Source of the DNA: Fibrobacter sp.
Lineage (GTDB): Bacteria > Fibrobacterota > Chitinivibrionia > Chitinivibrionales > Chitinispirillaceae
DNA length: 45,449 bases
NCBI GenBank assembly: GCA_012728995.1
Contig: JAAYEB010000473.1
Coordinates: forward strand, 1-45,449
Direction of reading: 5' to 3'
A program made the translations under genes and the position numbers. Position 1 is the first letter of the stretch; the number at the start of each line of letters is the position of its first letter. The notes below the pieces were generated by a model, which did not search any database, was not told the DNA's origin, and saw only the letters and a program-made list of their open reading frames with translations. Shown here piece by piece: positions 41,906-45,449 of this stretch.

Positions 41906-42102
41906 TGAAGGATAAGTGATAGACTGCCATTAAAGTGTAATTATATACAGAACTGTATAACTTAATCCGATTTCCTGGAATACAGAAACATTGTATCACC
42001 AGATATTCTGAATAGAGTATATTACTAAATTGCACCCGTTTATAACTTTAAAAAGATCCTGAGATAGAGAACAGGTAAACTTATCTATTATAGTATGAAA
42101 AT

Positions 42103-42127
42103 GGCATGTCTTTTGCAAGCACATGCC
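42103..42127 (+). promoter_or_regulatory. Hairpin in the leader of the small membrane protein gene
   Basis: GGCATGT and ACATGCC pair around an 11-nt loop, 172 nt before the start of the next gene. No known riboswitch is recognised. Confidence 0.3.
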
Positions 42128-42298
42128 TCTCCGATAAAATGATTAATCCTGAACGGAGTAACCGGAGTTGCCTGGAGAAGCGGAAAAAAAACAGCAATTT
42201 ACTATAGAAAAGAGACCATGCCACTTGCCAGGGGTAAACAACCCAAAGAAGAGAGATGGAAACAAGTGATATTATTTATAACTGTCTAAGAGGTATTT

Positions 42299-42724
42299 AT
42301 GAAAAAGACATTTTTGGTTTTAGTTATGGTATTATTTATAGCCGGAAAATCTTCAGGGAAAATCTATTCCTGGAAGGGTGGTTTGCATGTTGCCACTGCA
42401 CCATTGATTGCAGGCAGTGGCATTTATTCATCCATAAGCACTCTGAAAAATACTGATAACCGGTTTTCGCGGGCTGCAGCCATTACCGATCTTGCAGTTC
42501 TTGGTTTACAGGCTGGAGGAGGACTGGTAATATTGATCAGTAATGATAATCTTCCTCCAGTGATAAGAACAATCCACAGGATAATAGGTATGGGAGTAAT
42601 TGCATCAGGTGTTTGGTTGAGCATTGCAAACAGTGTAGACGACAGGGTGCCACCTGAAGCCCGGTATGCTGCTTATGGGCATAGCGCTCTGGCAACTGCA
42701 CCTTTGTTACTTTTTTCTTTCTGA
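42299..42724 (+). CDS. Small hypothetical membrane protein
   Basis: 141 residues. A basic start and hydrophobic segment (KKTFLVLVMVLFIAGKSSG) form a signal peptide or first helix. Three more hydrophobic segments follow: GGLHVATAPLIAGSGIYSSI, AITDLAVLGLQAGGGLVILI and IIGMGVIASGVWLSIANSV. The pattern of conserved-looking His and Gly residues in helices (KGGLHVAT, TIHRIIGMG, YGHSALATAP) could hint at cofactor contact, but no family is recognised. An AAGAGG box supports the start. Confidence 0.65.
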   Translation: MKKTFLVLVMVLFIAGKSSGKIYSWKGGLHVATAPLIAGSGIYSSISTLKNTDNRFSRAAAITDLAVLGLQAGGGLVILISNDNLPPVIRTIHRIIGMGVIASGVWLSIANSVDDRVPPEARYAAYGHSALATAPLLLFSF

Positions 42725-42901
42725 ACAGGTATTGATTACAAGTGCGATTAGTGATTCTGAAAATTGGCCATCTCTTATAATGTTCTGGGGCGTAAATTAC
42801 GTTTTACCGAGCGTATGTGAAGGCAAAATGCACCAAAGGTCAAAAGAGCACGTGATGCCGCTATACGTCCTGCCAGGTAAAGTATCCGGCTGAAAGATAA
42901 A

Positions 42902-43744
42902 CTAAAACAGCTTTGCCGCCAGCGTTATCTCTTCACTGTTTTCACGAAAAACATCTCCCTTAACAGTAGAATATTTTTCTGCTATTGCAAATCCTGCTTT
43001 TTTCAATTCATTTTCGATTTCTTTATCTGTAAAATATTTGTGCCACATTTCAATGTTATACGTGTGTTTTTCTTCAATGACAATATGTCTTCTGAATGTT
43101 AATCCTTCTTCTTCATACTTGTACAATATTTCAAATTCAAAATGGGGGTTTGGGCTGAAAAATCCACCTTTTTTATGAAATACACAATTTGTCATCTCTT
43201 CAATTTTCTTGAAATTATGGATTGTAGGGATATCGAATAAAAATAAACCGCCATCTTTCAGATACGTTTTGATGTTTGCCAATAGACTTTTTCTTTGATC
43301 TGTTTTTAGCGCGTGAAAATCCAGATATATCAAATAGACAAAATCGAATTTTTCTTCTGTTTTCCATTCAAGATAACTCTCATTTATGTAATTGACCTTT
43401 AAGCTTTTTTCATTCACTTTTTTCCTGGCATAATCCAGTGATCTTTTTGATATATCAACTCCTGTAACGTTTGCTCCCGTTTCAGCGATTATTGATGAGT
43501 ATAAACCGGGGCCGCAGCCTAAATCTAAAACCTTTTTCCCTCTGGTCAAATTGAATTTTGAAATCATCCAGTTTGCGGATTCAGTAATAAGGGCATGGTT
43601 TCTCGATGCAGCATCTATTCGCGGATTCAAATGGAGTTCAAGCATATTCTTTGAAATATGCTCATCCGTCCATATCCTCGAATATGTGTCATTACTTGCG
43701 TACGGCTTTGGTCTTTCAAAAAAAACATTTAACTTTGTAAACAT
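42902..43744 (-). CDS. Class I SAM-dependent methyltransferase
   Basis: 280 residues from ATG 43744, which has AGGA at 7 nt; an upstream in-frame ATG at 43789 lacks one. Motif I is KVLDLGCGPGLYSSIIAETGA, broken here as GPGLYSS after DLGCG (residues about 75-90), motif II is VTGVDISKRSLDYA, and FDFVYLIYLDFHAL with DGGLFLFDIPT are motifs IV and V. The N-terminal YASNDTYSRIWTDEHISKNM and the C-terminal Glu/His-rich sheet (RRHIVIEEKHTYNIEMWHKY) fit small-molecule methyltransferases of anaerobes. Substrate unknown; monocistronic. Confidence 0.87.
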   Translation of the reverse strand: MFTKLNVFFERPKPYASNDTYSRIWTDEHISKNMLELHLNPRIDAASRNHALITESANWMISKFNLTRGKKVLDLGCGPGLYSSIIAETGANVTGVDISKRSLDYARKKVNEKSLKVNYINESYLEWKTEEKFDFVYLIYLDFHALKTDQRKSLLANIKTYLKDGGLFLFDIPTIHNFKKIEEMTNCVFHKKGGFFSPNPHFEFEILYKYEEEGLTFRRHIVIEEKHTYNIEMWHKYFTDKEIENELKKAGFAIAEKYSTVKGDVFRENSEEITLAAKLF

Positions 43745-44090
43745 ATTTGTTCCTGAACAATTAGATTTCCATAGATTCCAACTGCCCATCCTCCTGTAAG
43801 TAAGCAGCAGACATTATTTGAGTTCAAGATTCTGATAATCAATAGCGAATAAATAATAATAAGTTAACCTGGTAGTTTGCTTTTCTAATGCATTCATCAG
43901 CTGATTTCTTCTATCAAGCCGGTTTATTACCTCTGCAACTAATCTTTCCTTCAAACTAAAAACACCATTTCGGTAATGTAAACGAGTGGTCTTGCTACTT
44001 TAACTGGCCTTCCTGTAATTATATTCAATTTCAAGCATAAAACTGCCACCTTTTGCCCCCAATTCAGAATGATTTAATTTAATTTGTTAC
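43745..44090. other. Intergenic region
   Basis: No gene is seen. It contains the minus-strand promoter of the methyltransferase gene at its left end. Confidence 0.45.
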
Positions 44091-44116
44091 CAGGGATATT
44101 GCTTGCAGATATCCTG
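44091..44116 (-). terminator. Hairpin after the glutathione peroxidase gene
   Basis: CAGG-G-ATAT and ATATCCTG pair with one bulged G. No clean T-tract follows on the minus strand, so it is a weak terminator at most. Confidence 0.3.
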
Positions 44117-44127
44117 AAATCCATTCC

Positions 44128-44694
44128 TTATTCCTCACTGGCAAGTGCATCCTCAATAGCTTCAATAATAACAGGATCCTGTGGTTCAACACGGCTGCCG
44201 AACCGGTTTATAATCTTTCCTTTACGCGATATAAGAAACTTGTTGAAATTCCATGTTATTTTTCCGGAATATCCGGGATTCGTGTTTTTATCCGTAAGAA
44301 ATGAATAGAGTGGATGTTGATCTTTGCCGCCTCTAACCTTGATTTTGGAAAACATCGGAAACGTTACTCCATAATTGAGTTTACAGAATTGAGCAATCTC
44401 TTCATTGGTTCCTGGCTCCTGGCGCAAAAAGTCGTTTGATGGAAAACCCAGGATAACAAATCCTTTCTCATTATACTTTTCAAAAAGATGCTGCAAGCCG
44501 TCATACTGCCCGGTAAAACCGCATTTGCTTGCGACATTAACAATCAAAAGTACTTTGCCTTCATATTTTCCTATGGTTGTTTCTTCTCCGGAGATTGTTG
44601 TAACCTTGATACTGTAGATTGAATCCATAGTGTCTCCTCCAGCCAGGGTTAAATAGATCATAACGGCAGCTGCTGTTTTAAAGATTGTGTTCAT
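44128..44694 (-). CDS. Exported cysteine-type glutathione peroxidase
   Basis: 188 residues with a start strongly supported by AGGAG at 7 nt. This start adds a signal-like segment (FKTAAAVMIYLTLAGG) before the thioredoxin-fold peroxidase, so the enzyme is probably periplasmic. Catalytic tetrad: Cys58 in VASKCGFTGQY, Gln92 in RQEPGTNEE, Trp148 and Asn149 in ITWNFNKF. Cys104 is positioned as resolving Cys, indicating a thioredoxin-dependent Cys-GPx, not a selenoprotein. It detoxifies peroxides. Monocistronic, with no in-frame UGA despite a selD gene in the same window. Confidence 0.95.
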   Translation of the reverse strand: MNTIFKTAAAVMIYLTLAGGDTMDSIYSIKVTTISGEETTIGKYEGKVLLIVNVASKCGFTGQYDGLQHLFEKYNEKGFVILGFPSNDFLRQEPGTNEEIAQFCKLNYGVTFPMFSKIKVRGGKDQHPLYSFLTDKNTNPGYSGKITWNFNKFLISRKGKIINRFGSRVEPQDPVIIEAIEDALASEE

Positions 44695-44776
44695 AACATT
44701 CTCCTCTCAGAGAGCAGACCTTTTTAATGAATATAGAATTTTCGTATAGTAATGAGGGGCAATTTTTTTATTCGAA

Positions 44777-44908
44777 ATGTTTATTGCGGGGTACCCACAC
44801 TGCACTATCTGTGCTACAGTGATTATCATGTGCGTATTGGTGAAACTGCTGCAAATGCAAGGCGTGAGAAAAAAGATGCGCAAGAAGATGCACAGACGAA
44901 TGAAATGA
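44777..44908 (+). CDS. Putative 43-residue single-pass membrane protein
   Basis: MFIAGYPHCTICATVIIMCV continues through LVKLLQMQG into a strongly basic, Met-rich tail (VRKKMRKKMHRRMK). One transmembrane helix with a positive cytoplasmic end is typical of small membrane proteins. A strong plus-strand terminator follows 52 nt later. There is no good ribosome-binding site. An overlapping frame (IGETAANARREKKDAQEDAQ, to a stop at 44929-44931) also looks protein-like, so the true frame is uncertain. Confidence 0.3.
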   Translation: MFIAGYPHCTICATVIIMCVLVKLLQMQGVRKKMRKKMHRRMK

Positions 44909-44960
44909 ATGAAGAAATGATCGATGCATAAGGTATAACCGCTTATGCGTCAATTAGCAC

Positions 44961-44992
44961 AGGCCGGGTTTGCTGCAGCCCGGCCTTTTTTT
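44961..44992 (+). terminator. Strong rho-independent terminator
   Basis: AGGCCGGG and CCCGGCCT make an 8-bp GC-rich stem around a 10-nt loop, followed directly by a run of seven Ts. It ends whatever small plus-strand transcript covers 44777-44931. Confidence 0.9.
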
Positions 44993-45010
44993 GTATCATT
45001 GCCTTTTATC

Positions 45011-45172
45011 AGCCAAAAGAGCCGCCCGACAATGAATACAGCCGGTTAGAATCAATACCAAAGCCTCAAAATCAGTATCAAAGCTTCAAAAAACGACGAC
45101 AAAGCTTCAAAAATCGAGATCAACCGTCCAAAAATTCACAATCAGCCGGCCTAATTCAGTATCAAAGTCTGA
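45011..45172 (-). repeat. Degenerate ~21-nt repeat array, inverted orientation
   Basis: The cores AGCC/AGCT (one AACC) fall at 45020, 45040, 45062, 45082, 45103, 45123, 45144 and 45166: steps of 20, 22, 20, 21, 20, 21 and 22 nt. An additional AGCC lies at 45011. Read on the minus strand each unit is roughly GGCT or GCTT followed by TTGAT-TTTTT-like sequence. No coding frame spans it. Confidence 0.75.
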
Positions 45173-45173
45173 T

Positions 45174-45345
45174 TTTGGCCGGCTCTCATTGAATTTACGC
45201 CGGCTCAATTAGAAAAAACGGGCTTTGAAGTCGATTTTTCGCCGGCTCACCACGTTTTTTTTCCGGCTATACCTGAAAATCGAAGGCTTTGTTTGCCAAA
45301 AAACACCGGCTGAATTTGAAAAACAACCGGCTGAATTTGAGGTTT
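45174..45345 (+). repeat. Degenerate ~21-nt repeat array, direct orientation
   Basis: GGCT cores fall at 45181, 45202, 45221, 45244, 45265, 45285, 45308 and 45329, steps of 19-23 nt, each followed by T/A-rich sequence such as GAATTTGAAAAAC. The junction with the opposite array carries AGCCGGCC (45144-45151) and GGCCGGCT (45177-45184), an exact 8-nt inverted repeat around 25 nt. Confidence 0.8.
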
Positions 45346-45372
45346 ACACAAAATTTTCAGCACTTTCATATC

Positions 45373-45449
45373 TTACGTCAGAGGGTTCATACCCCTACCT
45401 TAAAACGATTTTTGTTTACCTCAGAGGGTTTGTACCCCTACGTTAAAAC
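45373..45449 (+). repeat. 43-nt tandem repeat, truncated by the window edge
   Basis: TTACGTCAGAGGGTTCATAC... (from 45373) recurs as TTACCTCAGAGGGTTTGTAC... (from 45416). Period 43 nt; the second copy runs out of the window after 34 nt. Each unit has a GGGT-NNNN-ACCC mini-hairpin in which only the loop varies. Confidence 0.85.

Noticed and set aside
41811-42035. 74-codon minus-strand ORF
   Set aside because: It overlaps one arm of the inverted repeat, has no ribosome-binding site and no recognisable family.
44768-44953. 61-codon minus-strand ORF rich in His
   Set aside because: It is the antisense shadow of the AT-/Met-Lys-rich plus-strand frame, and the terminator points the other way.
45373-45449. 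CRISPR array at the right edge
   Set aside because: The 43-nt units are contiguous near-identical tandem copies without unique spacers, and no cas gene is present.

Overview
The window is about 45 kb of AT-rich bacterial chromosome from a Gram-negative, probably anaerobic organism. Outer-membrane parts are present: a TonB-dependent receptor, a secretin and lipoproteins. Many exported proteins end in a FlgD/type-IX-like C-terminal domain. The elongation factor G is of the spirochaete/planctomycete/mitochondrial EFG1 type, and there are double-cubane and selenium genes. Together these point to the FCB side of the tree, perhaps Fibrobacterota (Chitinispirillia-like). That placement is inference; no rRNA gene is present to confirm it.

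Layout. 1-4.1 kb: the end of an FMN-binding split-barrel protein, a long AT-rich gap with one copy of a dispersed repeat, and a secreted subtilisin-family protease. 4.2-10.1 kb: five minus-strand genes for exported proteins, including a secreted glucan-water-dikinase-like protein (phosphohistidine domain followed by an ATP-grasp domain) and a formylglycine-generating-enzyme-like (SUMF1) protein that has lost the family's active-site cysteines. 10.1-15.1 kb: a gene-poor, decayed stretch with gene fragments, a lipoprotein whose apparent start codon is AUA, an orphan NusG paralogue, the second dispersed repeat copy, a long stem-loop, and a secreted BNR-repeat protein.

15.2-26.7 kb is the most interesting part. 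A minus-strand operon encodes YedF, SelD, a 2-hydroxyacyl-CoA-dehydratase/double-cubane-cluster-type reductase and its ATP-dependent activase. Diverging from it is a plus-strand operon with a TonB receptor, a SAM methyltransferase, an FmdE-family zinc-ribbon protein and a BtuF/BtuC/BtuD-type ABC importer. A 7-13-7 inverted repeat lies upstream of the receptor. A plausible reading is a selenium/sulfur-handling ATP-driven reductase paired with uptake of a metal or metallophore. Two very small Cys-rich proteins follow.

26.8-35.9 kb: a flavin reductase, then a compact minus-strand operon for a type II secretion/type IV pilus-like machine (GspE, secretin, PilM/N-, PilO- and PilP-like proteins, a PilX-like protein and two prepilins). 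It lacks a platform protein and a major pseudopilin locally. 36-41.6 kb: a hypothetical exported protein, a RecA-like P-loop ATPase coupled to EF-G, and a glycosyltransferase. 41.6-45 kb: candidate RNA structures, a small membrane protein, a methyltransferase and an exported cysteine glutathione peroxidase. The right end is built of short repeats: two opposed arrays of about 21-nt units meeting at a dyad, then a 43-nt tandem repeat cut by the window edge.
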